DNA of 64,000 nucleotides from JBCCMQ01 sp039026235 (GTDB taxonomy: Bacteria > Pseudomonadota > Alphaproteobacteria > Rhodobacterales > Rhodobacteraceae), in assembly GCA_039026235.1 (NCBI GenBank), contig JBCCMQ010000011.1, forward strand, positions 62,001-126,000, given 5' to 3'. Below the pieces are notes generated by a model. The model was not told the DNA's origin. It worked only from the letters and a program-made list of their open reading frames with translations, and did no database searches. Shown in pieces: positions 33,285 to 41,822 of this stretch (within the stretch, counting starts at the first letter, position 1; every line of letters begins with the position of its first letter). The translations under genes and the position numbers were made by a program.

Positions 33285-34067
33285 TCAGGCAGGCAGCAGC
33301 TTTTCCAGGGCGTCGGTGACGGACTTGGCTAGATTGTCGTCCAGTGCATCCTGATGGGGAGGTCCGAAACCGCCGGCGTCGTTGTCGTAGTAAAGCCCGC
33401 TTGCATCGGAAAAATCGGCATCCAAGGCGGCGCGGCGCAGGATCTCTGCGCCAATTGATATGTCATTGCCGGCAATTCCAAAGCCTTCCTTTACCATCTT
33501 TGTCGCCAGAAGCGATCCGGGATTGACCGAAACAACAAGGGGTCCGCGGCCCAGTTGACCCGCCAGCACCCGCGACCACATGGTTATGGCCAGCTTGCTT
33601 TGCGCATAGGCTTCCATGTCCGCCATCGGTGCCCCGGCAGCCATCGCGGCAAGCTGGACGGGCGCCTGCGCCGCCGACGATAGATTTATGATCCGGCCGT
33701 CTTCGGGGATGATCGGCAAGAGCCGCCGCGCCAACAGAAAGGGTGCGAGCGTATTGACCACAAAACGGATATCGAGACCGCTTTGCGTCTTGGTCTCGGA
33801 TGCCTTTAGCACGCCGGCGTTGTTTATCAGGACGTCCAGGCGGTTGTGCCGGCTTGTGATGTCGTCGGCCATGGCGGCGACAGCGTTGAGGTCCGCCAAA
33901 TCGGCCGAAACCACCTCATTGTCTCCGCCTATGGCTTCGGCGGCGGATGCCAGTTTGGCCGCATTTCGACCATGCAGAAGAACCTTGTGGCCCTCTGCTG
34001 CCAAGAGCTTGGCGGCCTCTAGCCCAATGCCATCCGTGGCTCCGGTAAGCAGGATAGTCTTCTTCAC
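33285..34067 (-). CDS. Short-chain dehydrogenase/reductase
   Basis: 260-residue Rossmann-fold SDR: TGATDGIGLEAAKLLAAEG cofactor motif, LINNAGVLKASE, catalytic Ser in NLSSAAQAP and the YxxxK in EAYAQSKLAITMWSR. PGSLLATKM follows the Rossmann core as in retinol-dehydrogenase-like SDRs. It is the third gene of an apparent DUF1330, luciferase-like, SDR operon, 11 bases after the middle gene. The substrate is unknown. Confidence 0.88.
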   Translation of the reverse strand: MKKTILLTGATDGIGLEAAKLLAAEGHKVLLHGRNAAKLASAAEAIGGDNEVVSADLADLNAVAAMADDITSRHNRLDVLINNAGVLKASETKTQSGLDIRFVVNTLAPFLLARRLLPIIPEDGRIINLSSAAQAPVQLAAMAAGAPMADMEAYAQSKLAITMWSRVLAGQLGRGPLVVSVNPGSLLATKMVKEGFGIAGNDISIGAEILRRAALDADFSDASGLYYDNDAGGFGPPHQDALDDNLAKSVTDALEKLLPA

Positions 34068-34078
34068 GATCAGGTTCC

Positions 34079-35044
34079 TTAGGAATGGAAAACGGGCAGG
34101 ACGTCGGCCGCGAGTCGGCGCATGACATCCTTGGGCGGCAGGCTGCTGAAACGCAAATTGAGCGCGACGTGGTTCACCCCAATTGTCTGCAAAGCGGTAA
34201 GATAGCGGTGGAGATAGCGCACACCTGACTGAAATCCCAGATGAATTGGACGGGGATCCGCATCGGGATCTGCCAGAAGATCGATGTAGAGGGACTGCAC
34301 CACCGGCTTGTCGGGCCCGCCTTCGGCGGCAATCCTGTTCCTGTAGGCGGCAATGAGCGCTCCCTGCGTTTCAGCATTGCGTGGATACGTGATCCAACCG
34401 TCGCCATGGCGCGCAACCCAGTCCGGGCTCTGCTGGCTGCCACCGGTTATCAGAAGCGGAAGCCGCGCGCCGCTGGGCTTCGGCAGCATGTCCATGTGAT
34501 GCGGTCTGCCAAATGCGTTGTCAAAGGCCGCAAAGGGTTCGGCCGCGCGCCTGATATAGTCGAAACTGTCACGAAAGCGGCGACCTCGATCCTCGAAGGG
34601 CACGTTCATGGCAGGGTATTCGTCAGGCCGGTCCCCGGACGCGACACCCAAAAGAAGCCGCCCGCCGGATAGAACATCCACGCTGGCGGCTGCCTTGGCA
34701 ACATGGGCAGGATGTCGAAGCGGCAAGATCACACTGGCGACCCCAAGCGCGATGCGTTCGGTCCGCGCCGCCAAAAACCCAAGATAGACGAACGGGTCAT
34801 AGACATGACCCGCATCCCCGAACGACGGCACGTTGAAAGGAACGTCCCGCAACCAGAGGGCCGAAAACCCGAGGTCCTCGGCCAGCACGGCCATTTCGGC
34901 ATGGTCGGCCATGGACGGAACCGGACTGTCAGAGTAGGCCTCGATCGGCACAGTCAGTCCCAGGCTCAGCCGCCCTGGCTGAAGGACATCGCCGTAAGCG
35001 CGGTTTATGTCGGCAAAACGTGCAACGGCGGTGATCTCAGACAT
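34079..35044 (-). CDS. Luciferase-like (LLM) flavin-dependent oxidoreductase
   Basis: 321-residue TIM-barrel of the bacterial luciferase family, which uses reduced FMN or F420 in monooxygenation or hydride transfer. Landmarks: HAEMAVLAEDLGFSALWLRD, TERIALGVASVILPLRHPAH, LSGGRLLLGVASGDRPDEY and WITYPRN. It lies between the DUF1330 gene and the SDR gene. No dedicated flavin reductase is adjacent. F420 biosynthesis is not evident here, so FMN is the likelier cofactor. Confidence 0.88.
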   Translation of the reverse strand: MSEITAVARFADINRAYGDVLQPGRLSLGLTVPIEAYSDSPVPSMADHAEMAVLAEDLGFSALWLRDVPFNVPSFGDAGHVYDPFVYLGFLAARTERIALGVASVILPLRHPAHVAKAAASVDVLSGGRLLLGVASGDRPDEYPAMNVPFEDRGRRFRDSFDYIRRAAEPFAAFDNAFGRPHHMDMLPKPSGARLPLLITGGSQQSPDWVARHGDGWITYPRNAETQGALIAAYRNRIAAEGGPDKPVVQSLYIDLLADPDADPRPIHLGFQSGVRYLHRYLTALQTIGVNHVALNLRFSSLPPKDVMRRLAADVLPVFHS

Positions 35045-35076
35045 GGGTCGGCTCTCACATGCAGCGGTCGATGGTG

Positions 35077-35379
35077 TCAGGCCAGATCGTCCTTGGCTTC
35101 TACGATGAAATGAAAGCTCTCGGATCCGGCGGTCCGGGCCTCAAGGTGCGGCAGGTAGTCGGGATCAGACATGAAACTGAGCGCCGCGTCGCGGGACGGC
35201 CATTCAAGTAGGATCCGCAAGGCGGCTGGCTGATCGGATCCCTCAACCTGTTCGTGGCTTGCCGTGCGCGCCAGATACTTGCCGCCGTGCTTGGCGACCA
35301 ACGCGTTGGCAGCGGGCAGATACCCGGCAATCCAGTCTTCGGATTTTGGCGTCACGGCGAGAATGGAATAATGGGTCAT
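35077..35379 (-). CDS. DUF1330 family protein
   Basis: 100-residue protein of the dimeric ferredoxin-like (ABM-like) DUF1330 family: AANALVAKHGGKYLARTASHEQVEG and ILLEWPSRDAALSFMSDPDYLPHL are typical. Function is unknown in the family; the fold is shared with small monooxygenases and isomerases. First gene of the three-gene operon, divergent from the LysR gene at 35501. Confidence 0.85.
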   Translation of the reverse strand: MTHYSILAVTPKSEDWIAGYLPAANALVAKHGGKYLARTASHEQVEGSDQPAALRILLEWPSRDAALSFMSDPDYLPHLEARTAGSESFHFIVEAKDDLA

Positions 35380-35431
35380 GGAGGCCTCTTAAGTGTACGA
35401 TGGGCCTTCTGGCCCCGTTTCACAGACCTAA

Positions 35432-35454
35432 ATATTAGATTGTAATTTCAATAT
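35432..35454. promoter_or_regulatory. AT-rich inverted repeat between divergent DUF1330 and LysR genes
   Basis: ATATT (35432-35436) and AATAT (35450-35454) flank a partly symmetric centre in the 121-base divergent region, about 47 bases before the LysR start. This is the usual place for a LysR-type recognition site controlling both directions. Weak but well placed. Confidence 0.35.
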
Positions 35455-35500
35455 AAATGCCGGATTTTGGACTTCATAATTCTGTTTTCGAGCATAATAG

Positions 35501-36409
35501 ATGGATACAGACAATCTACGCCTTTTCGTACTTGCGGCCGATAAACTGAATATAAGCGCGGCGGGAAAGACCCTCGGTCTGGCGCCGGCCGTGGCCAGCG
35601 CAAGATTGGCAAAGCTAGAGCGCGAAATGGGCGCGGATCTTTTGCACAGGACCACACGCAAGGTGTCGCTTTCCATCGAAGGCGCAGAGTTTCTGCCCTT
35701 CGCCCGCGAAATTCTGGAACAGGAAAACGCCGCGCGCGCCGCCCTTGGGATCGGCACCGCGACCCCAAGCGGTGTATTGCGCTTTGCCGCGCCCAGCAGT
35801 TTCGCACAGCTTTACATCGCACCAATCGTGCCGGAGTTTCTGCGCGCCTATCCCACAATTAACCTTGATCTGCGACTGTCCGATGCCCCGTTCGACCCAA
35901 TCGAGGGCAGCTTTGACCTGTCTCTCCGGAATGCGGCGATTGAAGATACCAGTCTGAAGGGCCGCAAGCTTGCTGATGATACGCGCATCCTTTGCGCGGC
36001 GCCGTCATATCTGGCCGACCATGGAACACCTCAGACTGTCGAGGATCTGGACCGGCACAGTCTGGTGGCGTTTCGCGAAAAGACGGCAAAAAGACTGATT
36101 GGGCGGCAGGGTGAGACCGGAAGCTTTGATGCAAGAAATGCCTTGGGTCGCCTGACCGTAGACGATGGATTGAGCCAAAGACTGGCCACGCGCGCCGGTG
36201 CCGGAATTTCGGTCAATTCGCTCTGGAGCGTGCATGAAGATCTGTGCAGCGGCGCTCTGGTCCGGGTTCTGCCGGACTACCAAGTCGAAGACCGGGCGGC
36301 GCTTTGGCTGGTCTACCCGAAAAGCAATGTGCTGTCGCCGAAGGTCCGGGTCTTCATCGACTTTCTCTTAGAGAAAATCGGCCGCGCGCCGCCATGGCTT
36401 GGAACCTGA
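35501..36409 (+). CDS. LysR-family regulator
   Basis: 302 residues. The helix-turn-helix is LFVLAADKLNISAAGKTLGL followed by APAVASARLAKLEREMGADL, and GVLRFAAPSSFAQLYIAPIVPEFL begins the effector domain; it belongs to the CrgA-like branch with DLSLRNAAIEDTSLKGRKLA. It is divergent from the DUF1330, LLM, SDR operon and most likely controls it. It converges toward the third TRAP system with 46 bases between. Confidence 0.88.
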   Translation: MDTDNLRLFVLAADKLNISAAGKTLGLAPAVASARLAKLEREMGADLLHRTTRKVSLSIEGAEFLPFAREILEQENAARAALGIGTATPSGVLRFAAPSSFAQLYIAPIVPEFLRAYPTINLDLRLSDAPFDPIEGSFDLSLRNAAIEDTSLKGRKLADDTRILCAAPSYLADHGTPQTVEDLDRHSLVAFREKTAKRLIGRQGETGSFDARNALGRLTVDDGLSQRLATRAGAGISVNSLWSVHEDLCSGALVRVLPDYQVEDRAALWLVYPKSNVLSPKVRVFIDFLLEKIGRAPPWLGT

Positions 36410-36455
36410 GGTGAGCCCGTGATCGACAAATGCCTTTGAGCATACATCGACCCAC

Positions 36456-37766
36456 TCAGCCGGGCCCGGCTCTCAGGTTATCCGGCAACCACGTGGCCAG
36501 TTCCGGGAACGCTATAAGCACGAAAACCATCAGGACCATGATCAGAAACATGGGGATCGCTGCCCGGGCGATGAAGCCCATCTCGTGCCCGGTCATGCCC
36601 TGAAGAACGAAAAGGTTGAAACCAATGGGCGGCGTTATCTGGGCCATCTCGACCACGACCACGATAAAAATTCCAAACCAGATCAGATCAATCCCGGCCT
36701 GCCGGATCATCGGCTCGACCACGGCCATGGTAAGCACCACCGATGATATCCCGTCCAGAAAACAGCCGAGGATGATGTAGAAGACCAGAAGGACCATCAG
36801 CAGTTCAAAGCGTGACAGTTCCCATTGTGCGATCAGATCGGCCAGCGCCCGGGGCAGCCCGGTAAAGCCCATGCTGAGCGACAAGAAAGCGGCGCCCGCG
36901 AGAATAAGTGCAATCATCGCACTGGTGCGCGTGGCCCCCATCAGGCTTTCGCTGAACGTGTTCCAGTTCAGTGATCCCTGTCCGGCGGCAAGGAGCAATC
37001 CGCCGATCACTCCAAAGGCTGCGGCCTCGGTCGCGGTTGCGTATCCAAGATACATGGACCCGATGACAACCGTGATAAGCAGGATCACCGGGATCAGAAA
37101 CCGTGAGTTATTAAGCTTTTCGCCAAAGCTCATTGCAGGTTCAGGATTGGGCTGCCATGTCGATGACACGCGAGAATAGATGGCAACATAGGCCATGAAC
37201 ATACTCGCCAGGACGAGGCCCGGCAGAATACCCGCAAAGAAGAGTTTTGTGATGCTCTCATTGATCGTCACACCGTAGACGATCAGCGTCAAAGAAGGCG
37301 GGATCATCAGACCAAGGGTGGCCGCACCTGCAAGCGTCCCGATTACCATGGGTTCGGGATAAGAGCGTTTGCGCAACTCGGGGATAGACATCTTGCCGAC
37401 GGTTGTCAGGGTGGCCGCCGAAGATCCGGAAACAGCCGCGAAAACCGTGCAGCCCACGATGTTGGTATGCACGAGACCCCCGGGAAGACCAGCCATCCAA
37501 GGGCTCAGTCCGCGGAACATGTCCTCGGACAATCGGGTCCTGTAAAGGATCTCTCCCATCCAAATAAACAGCGGCAACGCCGTCAGGGTCCAACTGGACG
37601 AAGACGACCAGATCGTCGTCAGCATTGTGTCGCCTACGGGGCGCGTGGTGAAAAGCTCCATCCCCACCCAGGCAACACCCAAGAGCGCGAGACCCACCCA
37701 GACACCCGTGCCGAGCAGAAGGAAAAGGACGAAGAGGAACAGGATAATGGCGTAAAGTTCTTCCAT
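36456..37766 (-). CDS. dctM: TRAP transporter large permease (system 3)
   Basis: 436 residues, about 12 membrane segments. Signatures: VIGTLAGAATLGLMIPPSLT, YLGYATATEAAAFGVIGG and QITPPIGFNLFVLQGM. The ATG at 37766, preceded by GGGGGAA, is chosen over an upstream extension that would run into dctQ. Last gene of a six-gene operon, with only four bases between it and the dctQ stop. Confidence 0.91.
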   Translation of the reverse strand: MEELYAIILFLFVLFLLLGTGVWVGLALLGVAWVGMELFTTRPVGDTMLTTIWSSSSSWTLTALPLFIWMGEILYRTRLSEDMFRGLSPWMAGLPGGLVHTNIVGCTVFAAVSGSSAATLTTVGKMSIPELRKRSYPEPMVIGTLAGAATLGLMIPPSLTLIVYGVTINESITKLFFAGILPGLVLASMFMAYVAIYSRVSSTWQPNPEPAMSFGEKLNNSRFLIPVILLITVVIGSMYLGYATATEAAAFGVIGGLLLAAGQGSLNWNTFSESLMGATRTSAMIALILAGAAFLSLSMGFTGLPRALADLIAQWELSRFELLMVLLVFYIILGCFLDGISSVVLTMAVVEPMIRQAGIDLIWFGIFIVVVVEMAQITPPIGFNLFVLQGMTGHEMGFIARAAIPMFLIMVLMVFVLIAFPELATWLPDNLRAGPG

Positions 37767-37770
37767 GGAT

Positions 37771-38298
37771 CTATTCCCCCAGACCGACTGAATCGGTCTT
37801 GATGCGGTGATCGCCCGTGGACAGAACATGTATCAATTGGTCCGTCAGCGCGATTGCCAGAATGGTGGCTCCGATCAGCATGCCCGACTGCGGGATCCAC
37901 AACAGCATCTTGTCCTGGCCCTGGCTGATATCGCCAAAATCGTAGCTGAATTTCACAAACCGCCATGCGTAGTACACGAAGTACCAGCCAAGCGCGGTTG
38001 CCACGGCAAAACACCAAGTCTCGATAACACGCTTCACACCCGGGCGGACGGCATTCAGCAGGATCGAGACGCGAATATGCGCGCCACGGTTAAGCGCGTG
38101 GGCGAACGCAAGAAATGAGGCAGAGGCCATGAAGTAGCCGGCGTATTCTGGTGCGCCGGGAAAAACCTCTCCGGTCCAGCGCGCCAGCATTTGCACGATA
38201 ATTAGTCCCAGAATGGCAATGAGGCACATGGCTGCCAGAACGCCGGCCCCGAAGTAAAGCCCGTCAAGAACGGACCGGAGGCCCTTTAGGATCGTCAT
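37771..38298 (-). CDS. dctQ: TRAP transporter small permease (system 3)
   Basis: 175 residues with four predicted membrane segments, including LAAMCLIAILGLIIVQMLA near the N-terminus; FPGAPEYAGYFMASASFLAF is a DctQ landmark. GGAGAA five bases before the ATG at 38298 fixes the start; upstream codons are rejected. It is separated from dctP by an 88-base gap that contains a strong hairpin. Confidence 0.88.
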   Translation of the reverse strand: MTILKGLRSVLDGLYFGAGVLAAMCLIAILGLIIVQMLARWTGEVFPGAPEYAGYFMASASFLAFAHALNRGAHIRVSILLNAVRPGVKRVIETWCFAVATALGWYFVYYAWRFVKFSYDFGDISQGQDKMLLWIPQSGMLIGATILAIALTDQLIHVLSTGDHRIKTDSVGLGE

Positions 38299-38354
38299 GT
38301 GTGTTCTCCGCCCGGCAATGGCGCGCCGCGTCTGCGCGCCTGCCACTTGTCAAG

Positions 38355-38380
38355 GAAAAGCGGGTGCCAATGGCACCCGC
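38355..38380 (-). terminator. Hairpin with short T run between dctP and dctQ (attenuator-like)
   Basis: GCGGGTGCCA (38360-38369) and TGGCACCCGC (38371-38380) are perfect inverted repeats around one base. In the minus-strand transcript the stem is followed directly by TTTT (38359-38356). This should stop part of the transcription after dctP, or protect its 3' end, so that more receptor than permease is made. Confidence 0.65.
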
Positions 38381-38386
38381 AAGCTT

Positions 38387-39361
38387 TCACTGAGCAGCTT
38401 TGAAGGCGTCGACAATTGCCTGACCTTCGGCACCGGCCGCCTCAAGCCACTCGGCTGTCATGGTGGCACCGATGTCCTGCAGCTCGGACTTCATTTCGTC
38501 GCTTGCAGGCGCAACGGTCATGCCGCCATCACGCAATCCCTGAAGGGTAAAGCCTGTGTATTCCTTGGCCCGCCATGCACCGGCGTATTCGGCCAGATTG
38601 GCGCAGGCCTGAACGACATTCTTGTTGGCATCGGACACGCCCGCCCAGACATCGGAATTCACCATGATGTAGTTGCGCGGAAGCCAGGCATCGACCTCAT
38701 AGAAATACCCCAGGCTTTCCCAGACCTTGCGGTCATAACCGGTCGCTCCGGACGATACCATGGAATCCGCGACGCCAGTGGCGAAGGCCTGCGAGATCTC
38801 GGCCGCCTCGATCGTTACCGGCAGCATGCCGGTCAGCTCAGCCAAACGCGACGTCGCATTGTTGTAGCTGCGGAACTTGATGCCCTTCATGTCCGCGACC
38901 GAATTGACCTCATCCCGGAAGTAAAGGCCCTGGGGCGGCCACGGCACCGAATAAAGAAGCGTCAAGTTCTGGTCTGCCAGGATTTTTTCAAGCGCCGGCT
39001 TTGCCGCTTCCCAAAGCTTGTCGGCGTCGTCAAAAGAGGTCGCCAGGAACGGAATGGAATCGACGCCGAAGATCGGGTTTTCGTTCTGGTGGCCCGACAG
39101 CAGACGCTCTCCAATCTGGACCTGACCGGTCTGAATGGCGCGTTTAATCTGGGCACCAGGGAACAGGCTGCCGCTGGGGTGGGTGACAATCTCAATATCG
39201 CCGCCCGTACCCGTGGTGACGCAACTGGCAAACTGCGCCCCGGTGACCGAATGAAAATTCGATCCGGAATAGGCCATGGGCATGTCCCATTTCTCGGCGC
39301 TTGCCATCGTTGCAATGGCCGCAACGGCAGAAGCCGCCAGTGTGACTGTGAGTGATTTCAT
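38387..39361 (-). CDS. dctP: TRAP transporter solute-binding protein (system 3)
   Basis: 324-residue periplasmic receptor with signal peptide MKSLTVTLAASAVAAIATMA, cleaved near ASAEKW. DctP features: LFPGAQIKRAIQTGQVQIGE, FGVDSIPFLATSFDDADKLW, MKGIKFRSYNNATSRLAEL and FATGVADSMVSSGATG. AGGGAG lies ahead of the ATG at 39361; the 28 codons further upstream are rejected. It follows the DadA-like gene by 40 bases. Its neighbours point to an amino-acid-like or 2-oxo-acid ligand. Confidence 0.9.
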   Translation of the reverse strand: MKSLTVTLAASAVAAIATMASAEKWDMPMAYSGSNFHSVTGAQFASCVTTGTGGDIEIVTHPSGSLFPGAQIKRAIQTGQVQIGERLLSGHQNENPIFGVDSIPFLATSFDDADKLWEAAKPALEKILADQNLTLLYSVPWPPQGLYFRDEVNSVADMKGIKFRSYNNATSRLAELTGMLPVTIEAAEISQAFATGVADSMVSSGATGYDRKVWESLGYFYEVDAWLPRNYIMVNSDVWAGVSDANKNVVQACANLAEYAGAWRAKEYTGFTLQGLRDGGMTVAPASDEMKSELQDIGATMTAEWLEAAGAEGQAIVDAFKAAQ

Positions 39362-39401
39362 CAATTTTCTCCCTGCTTTGATGTTTCTGTCTGTTGGTTG
39401 A

Positions 39402-40649
39402 TCAATGCCGTGCAAACCGTGCTGGGTCATAGGGTGCCATGTCAATATTCGGTTGTTTTCCGGCGATTAATTGGCTCAGCAAGCGCCCAGTTTTTGGTCC
39501 ACCTGTCAGGCCGACATGGTCATGGCCGAAGCCAAAGTAGGCACCGGGGATATTTGGGACAGGTCCGATCAGAGGCGTAGAATCAGCCATCGCCGGCCGG
39601 TGACCCATCCATTCGGTCTGTTCTTTCCATTCAAGACCCGGAATTGCCTTGCGCACATTCCTTTCCAGAAGGTCGAATGCCGCCCGCGACGGAGGCGCCG
39701 ACAAACCGCCGAATTCCACCACGCCGGCAAGCCGAACGCGGCCCTCCATCGGGGTGATGACAAATTTGCCACTGGCGACCATGACCGGCGCGCGGGGAAC
39801 AACCGACGGCTCCCAAAGATCGATATGATAGCCTCGCTCGGTTTCAAGCGGCACGTTCAGGCCAAGTTTCGCGGCCAAGGGCCCTGACCAAGCGCCGGTG
39901 GCCACGACCACCGCATCGCAGGCGATGGTCTCACCCGCAGCGCGGACGCCGGTGGTTCGCCCGTTTTCACGGACGATATCGTCGACGTCGGCCTTTATGA
40001 TCCTTGCGCCTTGGGCCTCGGCGTAGCCAGCCAAGGCGACAACATAGGCCCCGGGATCCGAGATACGGCCGTGATCGCGCAAACGAGCGGCGAACCCGAT
40101 TGAGGCCCCAAAACAGGGATCATAGTCGCGCATGTCCTGGCTTTCGAGCTCGTCCCAAGCAAAGCCGAGGTCGCGTCGCGTATCCCAGCCAAAGGCGTCA
40201 CTTTCGTAATGTGTCCGATCTTCGTAGAGAAAGAGGTAGTCCGAGGGCTTGATCCACGCTTCGGCGCCCGTGCCGTCGGCCAACGCCAGATGATCGGCCA
40301 GGCTTTCGCCAATAATTGGCACCATGGCTTCGGCGCGCTTCCGGGCGTCCGTTGCGTTTGCGTGGCGCAAGTACCGGGTCAGATAGGGCAAGAGGCGCGG
40401 AAGATACCGCCACTTCAGAAACAGCGGCTGATTGGGGTCCATCAGCATGCGTGGCGCTTTCCCCAGAAGACCCGGCGTCGACACGGGCACCACCGAACAT
40501 GAGGCGAGGACACCGCCGTTGCCGAAAGAGGTTCCGGCCGCCGGGCCTTCCCGGTCGATAAGGATCACCTTCAATCCCTCGCGCAGGGCCCATATGGCGG
40601 TCGAGACACCAACGATGCCGGCACCGATTATCGCAACCGTCCGGGTCAT
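39402..40649 (-). CDS. DadA-like FAD-dependent amino acid dehydrogenase/oxidase
   Basis: 415-residue DAO-fold flavoprotein: N-terminal VAIIGAGIVGVSTAIWALREG, GTSFGNGGVLASCSV (as in DadA), and the C-terminal FGFGHDHVGLTGGPKTGRLL. DadA enzymes oxidize D-amino acids to 2-oxo acids with electrons going to the respiratory chain; related proteins act on L-hydroxyproline isomers or N-methyl amino acids. It overlaps the enolase-superfamily gene by four bases, and a racemase is encoded across the divergent promoter, so a D-amino acid or epimerized imino acid is the likely substrate. Confidence 0.87.
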   Translation of the reverse strand: MTRTVAIIGAGIVGVSTAIWALREGLKVILIDREGPAAGTSFGNGGVLASCSVVPVSTPGLLGKAPRMLMDPNQPLFLKWRYLPRLLPYLTRYLRHANATDARKRAEAMVPIIGESLADHLALADGTGAEAWIKPSDYLFLYEDRTHYESDAFGWDTRRDLGFAWDELESQDMRDYDPCFGASIGFAARLRDHGRISDPGAYVVALAGYAEAQGARIIKADVDDIVRENGRTTGVRAAGETIACDAVVVATGAWSGPLAAKLGLNVPLETERGYHIDLWEPSVVPRAPVMVASGKFVITPMEGRVRLAGVVEFGGLSAPPSRAAFDLLERNVRKAIPGLEWKEQTEWMGHRPAMADSTPLIGPVPNIPGAYFGFGHDHVGLTGGPKTGRLLSQLIAGKQPNIDMAPYDPARFARH

Positions 40650-41770
40650 GCCCGCGCCACTGCAAGACTGTCGAGACGTCCGGCGTCTGGTGCAATGCCG
40701 AGGCCGGGACCGTCCGGTACAACAACCGCACCGCTGTCGACCGGAAAAGGCTCGGACAGAATGTCGGCTTCGACGTAATAGGTGGCGTGGTAAAACTCGC
40801 AGCCCAGTGTGATTTCGGGCGTTGCAGCCAAAAGATGGGTGCCGGCAAGATGGGCAAGGCCGGTCTCGTGCATATCGCCGCCATAACAGTTCATCCCACC
40901 GGCGTGGGCCATCCGGGCCACGGCCTGGGCTCGGGTCGGACCACCGGCCTTCATGACCTTCACGGAAACACCGTCGGCAATACCTTCGCGCAAGGCGCGC
41001 TGCGCGTCCTCGGGTCCAAACACGCTTTCGTCAGCGAACAGCGGGACCGGAGTTGCGCGACGCAACTCGGCCATCAGATCGAAGTGATGCGCACGCACGG
41101 GCTGTTCGATGAAATCCGGCGCGAAGGCCGCCAGATCGAGCGTGCGGGCCATCGCCTCGCCGGGTTGCAGGCCTTGATTGTAGTCGATCCGCAAGCCGAA
41201 CTCGGGAAAATGCGCCCGGATGTGGTCGCACCGCATGACATCAAAGTCATGATCACGAAAGCCGGTCTTCAACTTCACCAGTCGCACGCCATCGTCCCGG
41301 ATGCGCTCCATCAGGGCGACATCAGCGTCGAAATCGGGGTTGGCGATTGATACAGACAGGGGAATTCTGTCCTGTTTCTTTCCGCCCAGAAGCGCCCAAA
41401 CGGCCACGCCTGTGATGCGCCCTTCCAGGTCCAGCAGTGCTGATTCAAGGGCCGCCTTGGCCTGGGCCGCATGGGCAACGGCATAAAGCGCCTGATCCAT
41501 GATCTCACGTCGCTCGGCCACCGAACGCCTTAGGACCAATGGCCTTAGATACCGGTTCAGCGCCGCGAAACTCGCCTCTGGCGTCCCGGTGAACACCGAC
41601 CAGCAGGCGGCTTCACCCCAGCCTTCTGTCCCGTCCTCGGATGTCAGGCGCAGCACCAGCACTTCAAAACCGCCCTCGATGGCGCCGATGCCATGATCAC
41701 GCCGCGACACGACCGGTACGCTGAGGTGCCAAAGGTCAAAACCGACGATTATCTGATCCAGATCTGACAT
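40646..41770 (-). CDS. Enolase-superfamily protein, muconate-lactonizing-enzyme subgroup
   Basis: 374-residue member of the MLE subgroup, which has racemase, epimerase, dehydratase and cycloisomerase activities. The catalytic frame is complete: K166 and K168 in VKLKTG, metal ligands D196 (RIDYNQG), E222 (FIEQPV) and D247 (FADES), and K271 in SVKVMKAGG on the opposite face. Two lysines facing each other suit 1,1-proton transfer (racemization or epimerization). Candidates from this subgroup in Rhodobacterales include hydroxyproline-betaine epimerase and cis-3-hydroxyproline dehydratase; neither can be asserted here. The start at 41770 is chosen because the upstream extension is unlike the family. 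Confidence 0.86.
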   Translation of the reverse strand: MSDLDQIIVGFDLWHLSVPVVSRRDHGIGAIEGGFEVLVLRLTSEDGTEGWGEAACWSVFTGTPEASFAALNRYLRPLVLRRSVAERREIMDQALYAVAHAAQAKAALESALLDLEGRITGVAVWALLGGKKQDRIPLSVSIANPDFDADVALMERIRDDGVRLVKLKTGFRDHDFDVMRCDHIRAHFPEFGLRIDYNQGLQPGEAMARTLDLAAFAPDFIEQPVRAHHFDLMAELRRATPVPLFADESVFGPEDAQRALREGIADGVSVKVMKAGGPTRAQAVARMAHAGGMNCYGGDMHETGLAHLAGTHLLAATPEITLGCEFYHATYYVEADILSEPFPVDSGAVVVPDGPGLGIAPDAGRLDSLAVARA

Positions 41771-41822
41771 TGGTGCCACGTCCACGGTGTTCCGGCACAG
41801 GATCAAGACAAAATGTACGACA

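Noticed and set aside
38297..39355. Plus-strand open frame of 352 codons
   Set aside because: Antisense to dctP of the third TRAP system; no recognizable domain.
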